Assembly: GCF_015679185.1 (NCBI RefSeq)
Contig: NZ_CP064939.1
Location: 4,526,001 to 4,590,000 of the forward strand
DNA from: Pedobacter endophyticus
GTDB taxonomy: Bacteria; Bacteroidota; Bacteroidia; Sphingobacteriales; Sphingobacteriaceae
DNA: 64,000 bases
Direction of reading: 5' to 3'
The notes beneath the pieces were generated by a model that was given only the letters and a program-made list of their open reading frames with translations, was not told the origin of the DNA and ran no database searches. Below are positions 43,231 through 51,977 of this stretch, one piece after another. Numbering within the stretch: the stretch's first letter is position 1; every line of letters starts with the position of its first letter. The position numbers were made by a program, and so were the translations under genes.

Positions 43231-45489
43231 AGCTTCAGCTCTGATAATGTTCAATGCACCACCAGCCTTAAACCAGTCGATTTGTTGCGCATTATAACTG
43301 TGGTTTACAAGGAACGATTCTTCAGTACCATCTGCATGGTGTAAAACCAACGTTAAAGGTTTATCAGGAGCAAATTCCGTTAAGCCTAAAATGTCAACGG
43401 TATCGTCTTCCAAAATTTTGTCGTAATCATTTTTGTCGGCAAACGTTAAGCCCAACATACCTTGCTTCTTAAGGTTTGTTTCGTGAATACGGGCAAACGA
43501 TTTCACCAATACCGCACGAACACCCAGGTGACGAGGCTCCATAGCAGCGTGCTCACGTGATGAACCCTCTCCATAATTTTCGTCGCCAATTACAATCGAA
43601 CCAAAACCAGCAGCCTTATAAGCACGCTGAGTAGCAGGAACCGGGCCGTATTCGCCAGTTAATTCGTTTTTAACAGTATCTGTTTTATCGTTAAAGTAGT
43701 TTACCGCACCGATTAACATATTGTTCGAAATATTATCTAAGTGACCACGGAATTTTAACCACGGGCCGGCCATAGAAATATGATCGGTTGTACATTTACC
43801 TTTAGCCTTTATTAAAAGTTTTAAGCCTTTTAAATCAGTGCCTTCCCACGGAGTAAAAGGATCTAGCAACTGTAAACGGTGTGATGTTGGCGAAACAATT
43901 ACTTCCACGTTTGAGCCGTCGGCAGCTGGAGCCTGATAGCCCGCATCCTCTACCGCGAAACCGCGTGTCGGTAATTCATCACCAGTAGGCGGATCTAACT
44001 TCACCTGCTCGCCTTTATCGTTCGTTAAAGTATCGGTTAAAGGGTTAAAGCCCAGGTTACCAGAAATTGCAATTGCAGCAACCATTTCAGGCGAAGCAAC
44101 GAACGCAAATGTATTCGGGTTACCATCCGCACGTTTAGCAAAGTTCCTGTTAAACGAGTGTACAATTGTATTTTTCTCTGCCTTTTCGGCACCAGTTCTG
44201 TCCCACATTCCAATACATGGTCCGCAGGCGTTGGTAAAGATCGTTGCATTTAAATCCTCAAAAGTCTTTAAAAAACCATCGCGATCTGCCGTATAGCGCA
44301 CCTGCTCCGATCCCGGGTTGATACCAAAATCAGCTTTAGTTTTTAACCCTTTAGAAATCGCCTGACTAGCAATCGATGCTGCCCTCGATAAATCTTCGTA
44401 CGAAGAGTTGGTACAAGAACCAATCAATCCCCATTCAACCTTTAAAGGCCAGCCGTTTGTTTCCGCTTCAGTTTTCATTTGCGAAACCGGAGTAGCTAAA
44501 TCTGGAGTAAAAGGACCGTTTAAATAAGGTTCCAAAGTATCTAGATCAATTTCAATTACCTGGTCGAAATAGTTTTCAGGATCAGCATAAACTTCAGCAT
44601 CACCAGTTAAATATTCTTTTATCTTGTTGGCTTCATCAGCAACTTCATTTCTGTTGGTAGCACGCAAATAACGCTCCATGCTCTCATCGTACCCAAAGGT
44701 AGATGTAGTTGCGCCGATTTCGGCACCCATGTTACAAATGGTTCCTTTACCAGTACAGCTCATAGAAGTGGCGCCATCGCCAAAATACTCTACAATTGCA
44801 CCGGTACCACCTTTTACGGTTAAAATACCAGCAACTTTTAAAATAACATCTTTAGCAGCTGTCCAACCATTCAACTTTCCGGTTAGTTTAACGCCGATTA
44901 ATTTAGGAAATTTAAGCTCCCAAGGCAAACCAGCCATTACATCGCAGGCATCGGCACCGCCAACACCAATGGCAACCATACCCAAGCCACCTGCATTTAC
45001 AGTGTGAGAATCGGTACCGATCATCATTCCACCCGGGAAGGCATAATTTTCTAAAACCACCTGGTGAATAATACCAGCTCCTGGTTTCCAAAAACCGATA
45101 CCATATTTGTTTGATACAGACGACAAGAAATCAAAAACCTCGGCACTTTCAGTTTTAGCATGAGGTAAATCTATCGATGCACCCTCTTTAGCGGTAATTA
45201 AGTGATCGCAGTGAACAGTAGAAGGAACGGCAACTTGCGGGCGACCAGCTTGCATAAACTGCAAAAGCGCCATTTGAGCCGTTGCATCCTGCATCGCAAC
45301 ACGATCCGGTGCAAAATCTACATAATCAGAACCACGTTTAAATGCCGTTTTAGGATCGCCGTCCCAAAGGTGTGCATACAATATTTTTTCAGATAAGGTT
45401 AAAGGTCTGCCAACTACTTTGCGAGCAGCCTCAACGCGGCTGCCGAAGTTTGCATACACCTTTTTTATCATGTCTATATCAAAAGCCAT
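43210..45489 (-). CDS. acn: Aconitate hydratase
   Basis: Interconverts citrate and isocitrate in the TCA cycle with a 4Fe-4S cluster. At 759 residues it is of the mitochondrial-like type common in Bacteroidota. Cluster ligands are Cys359 (GSCTNSSYEDL), Cys422 and Cys425 (NACGPCIG), each one residue off the bovine mitochondrial numbering. Also present are IGTDSHTVNAGGLG, the swivel-domain start KGKCTTDHISMAGPW and NYGEGSSREHAAMEPRHLG. The last five codons and the stop fall in a repeat shared with another locus. Confidence 0.97.
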   Translation of the reverse strand: MAFDIDMIKKVYANFGSRVEAARKVVGRPLTLSEKILYAHLWDGDPKTAFKRGSDYVDFAPDRVAMQDATAQMALLQFMQAGRPQVAVPSTVHCDHLITAKEGASIDLPHAKTESAEVFDFLSSVSNKYGIGFWKPGAGIIHQVVLENYAFPGGMMIGTDSHTVNAGGLGMVAIGVGGADACDVMAGLPWELKFPKLIGVKLTGKLNGWTAAKDVILKVAGILTVKGGTGAIVEYFGDGATSMSCTGKGTICNMGAEIGATTSTFGYDESMERYLRATNRNEVADEANKIKEYLTGDAEVYADPENYFDQVIEIDLDTLEPYLNGPFTPDLATPVSQMKTEAETNGWPLKVEWGLIGSCTNSSYEDLSRAASIASQAISKGLKTKADFGINPGSEQVRYTADRDGFLKTFEDLNATIFTNACGPCIGMWDRTGAEKAEKNTIVHSFNRNFAKRADGNPNTFAFVASPEMVAAIAISGNLGFNPLTDTLTNDKGEQVKLDPPTGDELPTRGFAVEDAGYQAPAADGSNVEVIVSPTSHRLQLLDPFTPWEGTDLKGLKLLIKAKGKCTTDHISMAGPWLKFRGHLDNISNNMLIGAVNYFNDKTDTVKNELTGEYGPVPATQRAYKAAGFGSIVIGDENYGEGSSREHAAMEPRHLGVRAVLVKSFARIHETNLKKQGMLGLTFADKNDYDKILEDDTVDILGLTEFAPDKPLTLVLHHADGTEESFLVNHSYNAQQIDWFKAGGALNIIRAEAAAKAQS

Positions 45490-45890
45490 CGATTTTATTG
45501 GTTAAAAGGTAATACTTCTATTCTAATAGGTGCGAATTTACAAAAAAAATGCGCCCCTTAATCCTATCCTGCCATGATTGTATTATTTGGAAATATTCTA
45601 AATAAATAGGTAAAGGTATGGCTTCAACAAGCTAAATATTTTTTATGTAGCACAATTGGAGTTTTTCAATCATCGTTATTTCCGGCTTTGCCTTCAAGTC
45701 GTCGCTAAGCTGTGGGCTTTCTGTTCAATCGGGGTATCAAGGTTTTGGCAAGTCTTTGTTAGTAGGAGCGTTCACAAACGCACAGGGATGTCCGCTTACG
45801 AACAGTAAAATAACAGTAATTCAGTTTAACTTGCTGTAAATCAATAACGAAATTTGCCGATCGATCTTGGCATAAGAATAGCGCTTCGCC
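45490..45890. other. Gene-free stretch between aconitase and deacetylase genes
   Basis: No gene is supported. It contains the aconitase upstream region, where I find no clear promoter, and an imperfect palindrome TGTCCGCTTACGAACA near 45789 preceded by GCGTTCACAAACGC near 45769. Confidence 0.5.
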
Positions 45891-46547
45891 CTACAACGAT
45901 GAAAAAACAAAACCTTTATCAGCGAAATGTTTCAAAACCCTTGGCAGGGCGTACTCAAGGCGGTCGAAAGCTTTCAAACTGTCGTGAAAAACGATTATCG
46001 AACCATTTTCAGCATGTTTAATCACATTTCGATAACATTTTTCGGGACTGAGATTCGTGTCGAAGTCACCGCTGAGTACATCCCACATTACGATGTTAAG
46101 TCCTGAGGCGATAGTCTTTAGTCTCGAGTCGGGCTCTGGACCGTAAACTAGTGACTTAAGACTTCGGACTTGCGACTTTTTTATTCTCCCGTAAGGTGGC
46201 CTAAAGAGGTTGGTTTGGGTTAGTTCCTGGCATTTTAGCGTGTTTTGGATATACGTTTCGTCGTCGGTTTTCCAACCTTTTAAATGGTTAAAAGTGTGGT
46301 TTCCGATGGCATGTTTATCATTTTTAACACGTTCGAAAACGTCGGGGTGTTTTTTTATATTGTCGCCAATGCAAAAAAAAGTGGCTTTTGCATTAAATGC
46401 TTTTAAAGTTTTTAACACAAAATCTGTAACATTGGGTATAGGTCCATCGTCAAAGGTCAAATAAATAACTTTTTCGGTGCGTGATTTATTCCAAAGTAGC
46501 GATGGATAATACCATTTTAGCAGAAGCGGCGATTTGATCAGGTACAT
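45891..46547 (-). CDS. Polysaccharide deacetylase (NodB family) with an in-frame repeat insertion
   Basis: A protein of 218 residues. The NodB domain has TFDDGPIPN (catalytic Asp33, metal Asp34), NHTFNH (metal His84 and His88), RPPYGR (116-121), MWDVLSGDFD and IVFHDS (His188). Members remove acetyl groups from chitin-like or peptidoglycan sugars. There is no clear signal peptide; the N-terminus is basic and aromatic (MYLIKSPLLLKWYYPSLLW). Between RPPYGR and MWDVLSGD it has about 30 residues, where I expect roughly half; this stretch is encoded by a 78-base AGTC-type repeat. The fold may tolerate it as a loop, but activity is uncertain. Confidence 0.85.
   Translation of the reverse strand: MYLIKSPLLLKWYYPSLLWNKSRTEKVIYLTFDDGPIPNVTDFVLKTLKAFNAKATFFCIGDNIKKHPDVFERVKNDKHAIGNHTFNHLKGWKTDDETYIQNTLKCQELTQTNLFRPPYGRIKKSQVRSLKSLVYGPEPDSRLKTIASGLNIVMWDVLSGDFDTNLSPEKCYRNVIKHAENGSIIVFHDSLKAFDRLEYALPRVLKHFADKGFVFSSL
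46099..46176. repeat. 78-base AGTC-type inverted repeat inside the deacetylase gene
   Basis: The segment has AGTCCTGAGG, TAGTCTTTAGTCTCGAGTC and, inverted, GTGACTTAAGACTTCGGACT. It is exactly 26 codons long and open in frame. The 11-base word AGTCCGAAGTC occurs here (reverse strand, 46160-46170) and in the intergenic repeat at 22514-22524. Confidence 0.7.
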
Positions 46548-46579
46548 TTGTAATCAAAGTTAGCAAATGCCTGCACAGA

Positions 46580-46611
46580 TTGAAATTATTGAAGTTGTTT
46601 ATATAGATTTG
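46580..46611 (+). promoter_or_regulatory. Promoter of the TolC-like gene
   Basis: TTG at 46580-46582, a 21-base spacer and a full TAGATTTG box at 46604-46611. It ends 10 bases before the ATG at 46622, predicting a very short leader. Confidence 0.7.
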
Positions 46612-46621
46612 AAAACAAATT

Positions 46622-48058
46622 ATGAAGATTTTTACCAATAAGTTAGTTACCGGAACTGCATTATTATTTACATTGAGTTTTAGCCAGGTTATTCAGGCCC
46701 AGGAAGTCATTACCATCGAACAGGCCGTTGAAAACACCTTAAAAAACAATTTAAACATTAAACAGGCTGCTTTTAGCGCTGCTTTGAGCGAGGAAAACTT
46801 AAGACAGTCGAAAAATGCACTTTTACCAACGGCAAATGGGTCGGCAAGTTATAACAAAAACTTTGGTCGCAGTATCGATCCATCAACCAACCAGTTTATC
46901 TCACAAGAATTTTCATCTGCAAATGGTAGCTTATCAACGAGTGCCGACTTATTTCAGGGGTTTCAAAAGCTAAACCAGATCAGGCAAAACAAACTTTTGC
47001 TCGCCGCCGATCAAACTAATGTTGAAAAGGTCAAGAACGATTTGATTTTGCAAGTTGTAACCTCTTACATGCAAATTTTGTACAATAAGGATTTATTGAC
47101 GGCCTCGCAACAACAGCTAGAAGTCGCCAAGCAAACTTTGAGACGTGAACAAGCGTTATTGGATGCAGGAAATAAAACGCTGGCGGACATTTCTCAAGCA
47201 AAATCGCAAGTTGCAACGGCCGAGTTGAATACAACAAACGCAGAAAATACTTTGTCTGTTTCCTATCTTACCCTTAACCAATTGATGGAAATGCCACCTG
47301 AACATACGTTTGAGGTAAAGGCGCCGGTAGTAAATGAGAACTATTCTTTGCAAGACAATTATAATATTAATACAATTTTTAACAGTGCATTAAACTCTTT
47401 TCCTGATGTTAAATTAGCTTCATTAAGGACTCAGGCGGCTTTAAAAGGCGTTGATATTGCTAAATCTTCGTACTATCCAAGATTATCGATCGGTGCCGGT
47501 TTAGGTACAAATTTTTCGAGCGGACGAAGTAGGGTACTGTCGGTAACGCCAAACGGATTTACTGAAATTGGAAGAACAGCGGTTACAAATGAATCTGTAG
47601 TTGTGCCAGATTTTACTACTGTTTTAGGTAAGCAAACGTTTGGATCTCAAATAAAAGATAATTTTAATCAATATGTAGGTTTGAATCTCTCGATTCCTAT
47701 TTTCAACGGCTTTTTAACAAGATCAAACGTTCGTAGGGCAAAAATCAACTATCAAAACACCCAAGTGAACGAGCAGCTCACTAAGAATAATTTGAGCAAA
47801 GTTATTTCACAGGCAGTTTATGATTTGAAGGCGGCTGAGGGGCGCTATTCATCAACGCAAAAAGCATTTTTAGCTCAAAAAGATGCATTTTTTGTAATTG
47901 AGCAGCGTTACAATGTGGGTTTAGTCAACTCATTAGATTACAGTACGGCGCAAACCAACAGAAACAAAGCTGAAATCGATTTTATACAAGCAAAATACGA
48001 TCTGCTATTCAGAGCGAAAGTAATCGATTACTATTTAGGCAAGCAGATTACGTTTTAG
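46622..48058 (+). CDS. TolC-family outer-membrane efflux protein
   Basis: A protein of 478 residues with a signal peptide (LVTGTALLFTLSFSQVIQAQ) followed by the OEP helical-barrel pattern. Two repeats begin with ITIEQAVENTLKNNLNIKQAAF and NSALNSFPDVKLASLRTQAALKGVDIAKS, long coiled helices, and YVGLNLSIPIFNGFLTRSNVRRAK just before the last helices. It should form a trimeric channel-tunnel linking periplasm to the outside. The membrane-fusion protein follows 124 bases downstream, so they likely work together. Confidence 0.94.
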   Translation: MKIFTNKLVTGTALLFTLSFSQVIQAQEVITIEQAVENTLKNNLNIKQAAFSAALSEENLRQSKNALLPTANGSASYNKNFGRSIDPSTNQFISQEFSSANGSLSTSADLFQGFQKLNQIRQNKLLLAADQTNVEKVKNDLILQVVTSYMQILYNKDLLTASQQQLEVAKQTLRREQALLDAGNKTLADISQAKSQVATAELNTTNAENTLSVSYLTLNQLMEMPPEHTFEVKAPVVNENYSLQDNYNINTIFNSALNSFPDVKLASLRTQAALKGVDIAKSSYYPRLSIGAGLGTNFSSGRSRVLSVTPNGFTEIGRTAVTNESVVVPDFTTVLGKQTFGSQIKDNFNQYVGLNLSIPIFNGFLTRSNVRRAKINYQNTQVNEQLTKNNLSKVISQAVYDLKAAEGRYSSTQKAFLAQKDAFFVIEQRYNVGLVNSLDYSTAQTNRNKAEIDFIQAKYDLLFRAKVIDYYLGKQITF

Positions 48059-48182
48059 TCGAAAATCTGAAGGCTAAAAAACAAATTGAAATCATTATAG
48101 TCACCTGATCATTATAATCAAGCCGAAGAAAACATTGGCAAAATACAATAAAAAAAAGCAATACAAAATACAATAAACAACT

Positions 48183-49526
48183 ATGAAACTGAAACACATT
48201 TTAATTGCCCTTGGCGTAATCGTTGCCCTGGTTATCGGACTGAAACTGGCCGGTGTAATTGGTGGCGAAAAAACCGAAAAGGTAACTACAGAAAAAGCAG
48301 CGAATAAAACTGTTGTTGAAACGGTAACTGCCAGTGGCAAGATTCAGCCAGAAACAGAGGTGAAACTAAGCTCTGAGGTTTCGGGCGAGGTTGTGGAATT
48401 AAAGGTAAAGGAAGGCGATATTGTAAAAGCCGGGCAATTGTTGTGTAAAGTTCGCCCAGATGTATTGCAATCGGGTTATGAGCGCACGGTAGCTACCTAT
48501 AATGCCCAAAAGGCAAACGTAGCCGCCGCTCAACAAGAATTAGTGCAAAACCAGGCAAACTTTGTTAACGCAGAGGCCACCTATAAACGTAATGTAGAGC
48601 TTTTTAACAAAAAAGTAATATCAGCATCGGAGTTTGATGCAGCAAAAGCAGCTTATTTAACCGCTAAGGCAACTTTGGCCAGTGCAAAAGAAAATGTAAC
48701 GGGTGCCAAATTCACTTTAGAGCAAACAGGTGCCAATGTGAAAGAAGCAGGAGCAAACCTAGCCAAAACCACTATTTATGCCCCGGTTGACGGCGTGGTT
48801 TCTAAGCTATCAATCGAGCTGGGCGATCGTATCTTGGGTACATCACAAATGGCAGGAACTGAAATTATGCGCATTTCCAACCTTTCATCAATGGAGGTAA
48901 ATGTGGATGTAAACGAAAACGACATCACCCGCGTAAAAGTAGGGGATAAGGCTTCAATAGAAGTTGATGCTTTTTCTGATAAAAAATTTAGAGGCGTAGT
49001 AACTGAAATTGCAAGTTCATCAACAGCGGTTGGAACTACCACATCAACCTCGGTAGATCAGGTAACCAATTTTTCGGTAAAAGTTAGAATAACTGAGGAA
49101 ATGGAAGGTAAGCAACAGTCCATTTTCCGCCCCGGAATGTCGGCAACTGTAGACATTGAAAGCGAATCGGTTAATGGCCTTGCGATTCCTATTCAAGCGG
49201 TATTTACCGATACCGGAAAATCGACTGATAATTCAAATAACAACAACGGCAATCAGGAAAATACTGATAAGCAGAAATCAAAATTATCAGATAAAAAGAT
49301 AAAACAATACGTTTATGCTTACGATGCCAAAACCAAGAAAGTTAAGAAGACAGAAGTAACTACAGGTATTCAAAATGATCAGTTTATTGCTGTAAAATCG
49401 GGTGTTAAAGCTGGTCAGGAAGTGGTAACAGGTCCATATTCTGCAATCCAAAACAAATTAAAGGATGGCATGATTGTAGAAAAAACAGCTAAAGACCAAC
49501 TGTTTAACAAAGACGGTAAGAAATAA
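48183..49526 (+). CDS. Periplasmic adaptor (membrane-fusion) protein of an efflux system
   Basis: A protein of 447 residues with one N-terminal membrane segment (HILIALGVIVALVIGLKLAGVIG). Then come a lipoyl-like half (ETVTASGKIQPETEVKLSSEVSGEVVELKVKEGDIVKAGQLLCKV), a long coiled-coil hairpin (about 100-190), the second lipoyl half (TTIYAPVDGVVSKLSIELGDRI) and a beta-barrel domain. A Lys/Asn/Asp-rich insertion near residues 350-375 is unusual. This is the MacA/HlyD type that bridges an inner-membrane pump and TolC. No pump gene follows before gpsA. Confidence 0.93.
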   Translation: MKLKHILIALGVIVALVIGLKLAGVIGGEKTEKVTTEKAANKTVVETVTASGKIQPETEVKLSSEVSGEVVELKVKEGDIVKAGQLLCKVRPDVLQSGYERTVATYNAQKANVAAAQQELVQNQANFVNAEATYKRNVELFNKKVISASEFDAAKAAYLTAKATLASAKENVTGAKFTLEQTGANVKEAGANLAKTTIYAPVDGVVSKLSIELGDRILGTSQMAGTEIMRISNLSSMEVNVDVNENDITRVKVGDKASIEVDAFSDKKFRGVVTEIASSSTAVGTTTSTSVDQVTNFSVKVRITEEMEGKQQSIFRPGMSATVDIESESVNGLAIPIQAVFTDTGKSTDNSNNNNGNQENTDKQKSKLSDKKIKQYVYAYDAKTKKVKKTEVTTGIQNDQFIAVKSGVKAGQEVVTGPYSAIQNKLKDGMIVEKTAKDQLFNKDGKK

Positions 49527-49547
49527 GGTCAAAGGCTTAAGGCTTAG

Positions 49548-49598
49548 GGTGTAAGGTTTGGGGTAAGTAGTCAATCCCGTAAGCCTTACACCTTTTTT
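49548..49598 (+). terminator. Terminator after the adaptor gene
   Basis: GGTGTAAGG (49548-49556) pairs with CCTTACACC (49584-49592), followed by six T. The arms belong to the periodic AAGGYTTAAGG sequence that begins right after the stop codon. Confidence 0.65.
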
Positions 49599-49773
49599 CG
49601 TTTACAGGGAGCTGTTAAAATTTGAGTAGTAAAGTTAAGGTTGAGCCGCTTAATCAGAACCTTAACGCCCAAACCTTTTGCCTCACACCCTTATTCATAA
49701 AAATGAAGCTCAAAACTGTTTATCAGCGCAAGAAATTGTAACTTGCGATGCTTAAGGCAAGGTTTAAAATTTG

Positions 49774-49830
49774 AGGTGTAAGGTTTAAGGTTAAGACGCT
49801 TTAGTTAAAACCTTAAACCTTACACCTTTT
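49774..49830 (+). terminator. Long hairpin built from AAGGTTTAAGG units
   Basis: A perfect 19-base stem (49774-49792 with 49809-49827) and a 16-base loop, ending in TTTT. It repeats the arm GTGTAAGG of the first hairpin. It lies 40 bases before gpsA. Confidence 0.65.
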
Positions 49831-49869
49831 GCCTTATACGTTTTTAAACAATTACACTTTTATTTAAAT

Positions 49870-50868
49870 ATGGTACCTAAAATAGCGATGATAGGGGGCG
49901 GAAGCTGGGCAACTGCCATTGTTAAGATGCTTTCGGATAATGTAGCTGAAAAGGAAATTTTTTGGTGGATGCGCAACGAGGTGGCCATTGAGCACATCAA
50001 GAAGTTTAAGCACAACCCGCACTATCTCAGCTCTGTCGAAATCAAGCTGCCGGAAGCCCATATTTCATCAAATATCAATGGTATTATAAAAGCGGCTGAC
50101 TTTATTATTCTCAACGTGCCCGCGGCGTTCTTAAAAGAATCGTTATTAACCATCACTCCCGACGATTTAAAAGGAAAGAAAATTGTTTCGGCAATTAAGG
50201 GCATTGTGCCGGAGGATAACCTCATTATTGGGGAGTTTCTGCACGAGAAGTATGGCGTTCCTTATCGAGATATTTTGGTAATAAGCGGTCCCTGCCATGC
50301 CGAGGAGGTTGCTTTAGAAAAACTTTCCTACTTAACGTTGGCCTGTACCGATATCGATTCTGCATCTGTTTTTGCCTCTTTGTTAAGCAATCGTTATATC
50401 AAAACCAATGTTTCTGATGACATTTTCGGTACCGAGTACGCTGCGGTGTTGAAAAACATTTATGCCGTAGCAAGTGGCATTTGCCATGGAATCGGTTATG
50501 GCGATAATTTTCAGGCCGTTTTGATCAGCAATGCCATTCGCGAAATTAAACGCTTCGTTGATGCCGTCCACCCGATAAACCGCGATATAATGGAATCGGC
50601 CTATCTGGGCGATTTATTGGTAACCGCTTACTCGCAATTTAGCAGAAACAGAACTTTCGGCAATATGGTGGGCAAGGGCTACACTGTTAAATCGGCGCAG
50701 TTGGAAATGAACATGATTGCCGAAGGCTATTACGCCGCAAAGTGCATACACGTTAAAAATGGGGCCTACGGCGTAGATATGCCAATTTGCAAAGCCGTAC
50801 ATCAAATTTTATACGAAAATAGATCGCCCCAAACCGAAATGAAGTGGCTTGCCGAGCAGCTTAATTAA
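49870..50868 (+). CDS. gpsA: NAD(P)-dependent glycerol-3-phosphate dehydrogenase
   Basis: Reduces dihydroxyacetone phosphate to glycerol 3-phosphate for phospholipid synthesis. A protein of 332 residues with the Rossmann start IAMIGGGSWATAIVKML, KIVSAIKGIVPEDNLIIGEFL, ISGPCHAEEVALEKLSYLTLA, catalytic-region EYAAVLKNIYAVASGICHG and SRNRTFGNMVGKGYTVKSAQLEMNMIAEGYYA. Complete and of the usual length. It begins 39 bases after the long hairpin at 49774-49830. Confidence 0.96.
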   Translation: MVPKIAMIGGGSWATAIVKMLSDNVAEKEIFWWMRNEVAIEHIKKFKHNPHYLSSVEIKLPEAHISSNINGIIKAADFIILNVPAAFLKESLLTITPDDLKGKKIVSAIKGIVPEDNLIIGEFLHEKYGVPYRDILVISGPCHAEEVALEKLSYLTLACTDIDSASVFASLLSNRYIKTNVSDDIFGTEYAAVLKNIYAVASGICHGIGYGDNFQAVLISNAIREIKRFVDAVHPINRDIMESAYLGDLLVTAYSQFSRNRTFGNMVGKGYTVKSAQLEMNMIAEGYYAAKCIHVKNGAYGVDMPICKAVHQILYENRSPQTEMKWLAEQLN

Positions 50869-50984
50869 TTTAACTTTTGGGTACGCTACTTGGTTCGTAA
50901 CAGTGTCTATTCAGCGCGAAGAGTTATTCATTCTGAATGCTCGCCTTACCGGACGGGCAGCGATGCTATTTGGGCACCGACTCG

Positions 50985-51062
50985 CCCTACCGCAGTGGGT
51001 TATTGGCGCTCTGAATTCCATCGCTTGCGGATCCTTCGGTACGCTCAGGATGACAGCGTTAA
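50985..51062. repeat. Dispersed repeat downstream of gpsA
   Basis: GCAGTGGGTTATTGG and GGATCCTTCGGTACGCTCAGGATGACAGCG occur here; the first is the complement of sequence near 9277 and the second resembles 9340-9370. No gene is supported in the 278-base gap. Confidence 0.55.
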
Positions 51063-51146
51063 ACCGAGCTATTTCACTTCTTTGTTTTTAAGAAACTGAC
51101 TTCTTAAAATGGCGATCCCTCTTGGATAAGGCCCTAGAATTTGCAG

Positions 51147-51431
51147 TTACCTTAAACGATTTTCAATCTCGCCTACTATTTGGTTTACGAGCGGCCCGTG
51201 GAGTTCTATTGCACTTTGATCTGACCTGTTCAGGTCGATTTCGAACAATGGAATCTTTTCAGCAATTTGTTCAAAAGGTAAAAGCTGCCAATCCTCGCCG
51301 GGCGGTTTTAGTACGCCAATAACCCGCCCGTGGTGAATAATCTCAAAGAGTGTATGCTCTTGCTGGATGGAAATCACCTCGCTTTTTCCGTCCTGATCGA
51401 TATGCATTTCGAATGGTGCTATAGTTTTCAT
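51147..51431 (-). CDS. Hypothetical protein, 94 residues
   Basis: A small soluble protein (KTIAPFEMHIDQDGKSEVISIQ, HTLFEIIHHGRVIGVLKPPG, LVNQIVGEIENRLR) with a likely beta-rich N-terminal half and a C-terminal helix. No signal peptide or membrane segment. It is isolated: gpsA on the other strand lies 278 bases away, and a repeat-bearing gap is on its 5' side. I do not recognise the family. Balanced composition and a plausible fold support it as real. Confidence 0.55.
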   Translation of the reverse strand: MKTIAPFEMHIDQDGKSEVISIQQEHTLFEIIHHGRVIGVLKPPGEDWQLLPFEQIAEKIPLFEIDLNRSDQSAIELHGPLVNQIVGEIENRLR

Positions 51432-51760
51432 GCGCTTTACCTCATATTTGATGTTTTACCTGAGTTAGATTATTACTTCGAAAAAAACCTTCCAATCCAT
51501 TTGTTGGCCATTCCGTCATGCTGGGCGGTCACGCTATAAAGATCCTGAAATGAATTCAGGATGACGACCGTTCATGTAGACAGCTGATGAAACGCCAGAA
51601 GAGGAGGTTTAATAATCCAACTCAGGTTTTTTATAACAAAGCTTCTAGCAACAACGCCAAAAACAGGTAAATGTTCACAAGTTTTTACAGATTCAATGGC
51701 ATCCATTTACAGTTTTGCGAACAACCAGCAACAGCGTAATCTAAAATCAGCTATTAGTTA
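51432..51760. repeat. Gene-free stretch with an ATCCTGAA hairpin
   Basis: It contains ATCCTGAA-ATGAA-TTCAGGAT at 51542-51562 followed by GACGACCGTT, the inverted form of the repeats at 22700-22850. Nothing else is identified. Confidence 0.55.
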
Positions 51761-51772
51761 TACATTTGTATG

Positions 51773-51845
51773 AGAGCGTTAATTTAGATGATTGGAAACA
51801 AACATCTAAAGGGTAGTCATTAAGTTGGCTACCCTTTCCTTTTTT
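51773..51845 (+). ncRNA. Candidate small RNA of about 73 bases
   Basis: A TACATTTG promoter box at 51761-51768 precedes a stretch with two stem-loops and a T run. Stem 1 is TTTAGATG/CATCTAAA (51783-51790 with 51803-51810) and stem 2 is AAAGGGTAG/CTACCCTTT (51808-51816 with 51829-51837), the latter a rho-independent terminator. The stems overlap by three bases, so they could compete. No forward gene ends within 850 bases upstream, so the terminator is not explained by a coding transcript. No TTG is found at the ideal distance, which weakens the promoter. No known RNA family recognised. Confidence 0.45.
51808..51845 (+). terminator. Rho-independent terminator of the candidate small RNA
   Basis: A 9-base stem with a 12-base loop followed by CCTTTTTT. 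The arm core GGGTAG/CTACCC is also found in the hairpin at 51954-51977. Confidence 0.75.
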
Positions 51846-51953
51846 ATAAAAGCATCATTTTTAGGAATAGTTTCAACTAAATCTTTCTATAATGGCTAGT
51901 TTTAAAAGTTTACTATGTAAACACCAAAGTTTGGCGGGAATCAAGCTTTGGCT

Positions 51954-51977
51954 TTAGGGTAGCACCAGCTACCCTAA
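51954..51977 (-). terminator. Hairpin overlapping the stop of the next gene
   Basis: TTAGGGTAGC-ACCA-GCTACCCTAA, a perfect 10-base stem. The reverse-strand stop codon (51974-51976) lies in one arm. No T run, so more likely a stabiliser than a simple terminator. Confidence 0.5.

Noticed and set aside
45769..45810. Palindrome GCGTTCACAAACGC and TGTCCGCTTACGAACA as an operator
   Set aside because: It lies more than 240 bases from the divergent-side start and only near a 3' end, with imperfect symmetry; too weak to call.
51122..51322. Forward frame of 66 codons
   Set aside because: Antisense to the 94-residue hypothetical gene, whose composition is more protein-like.
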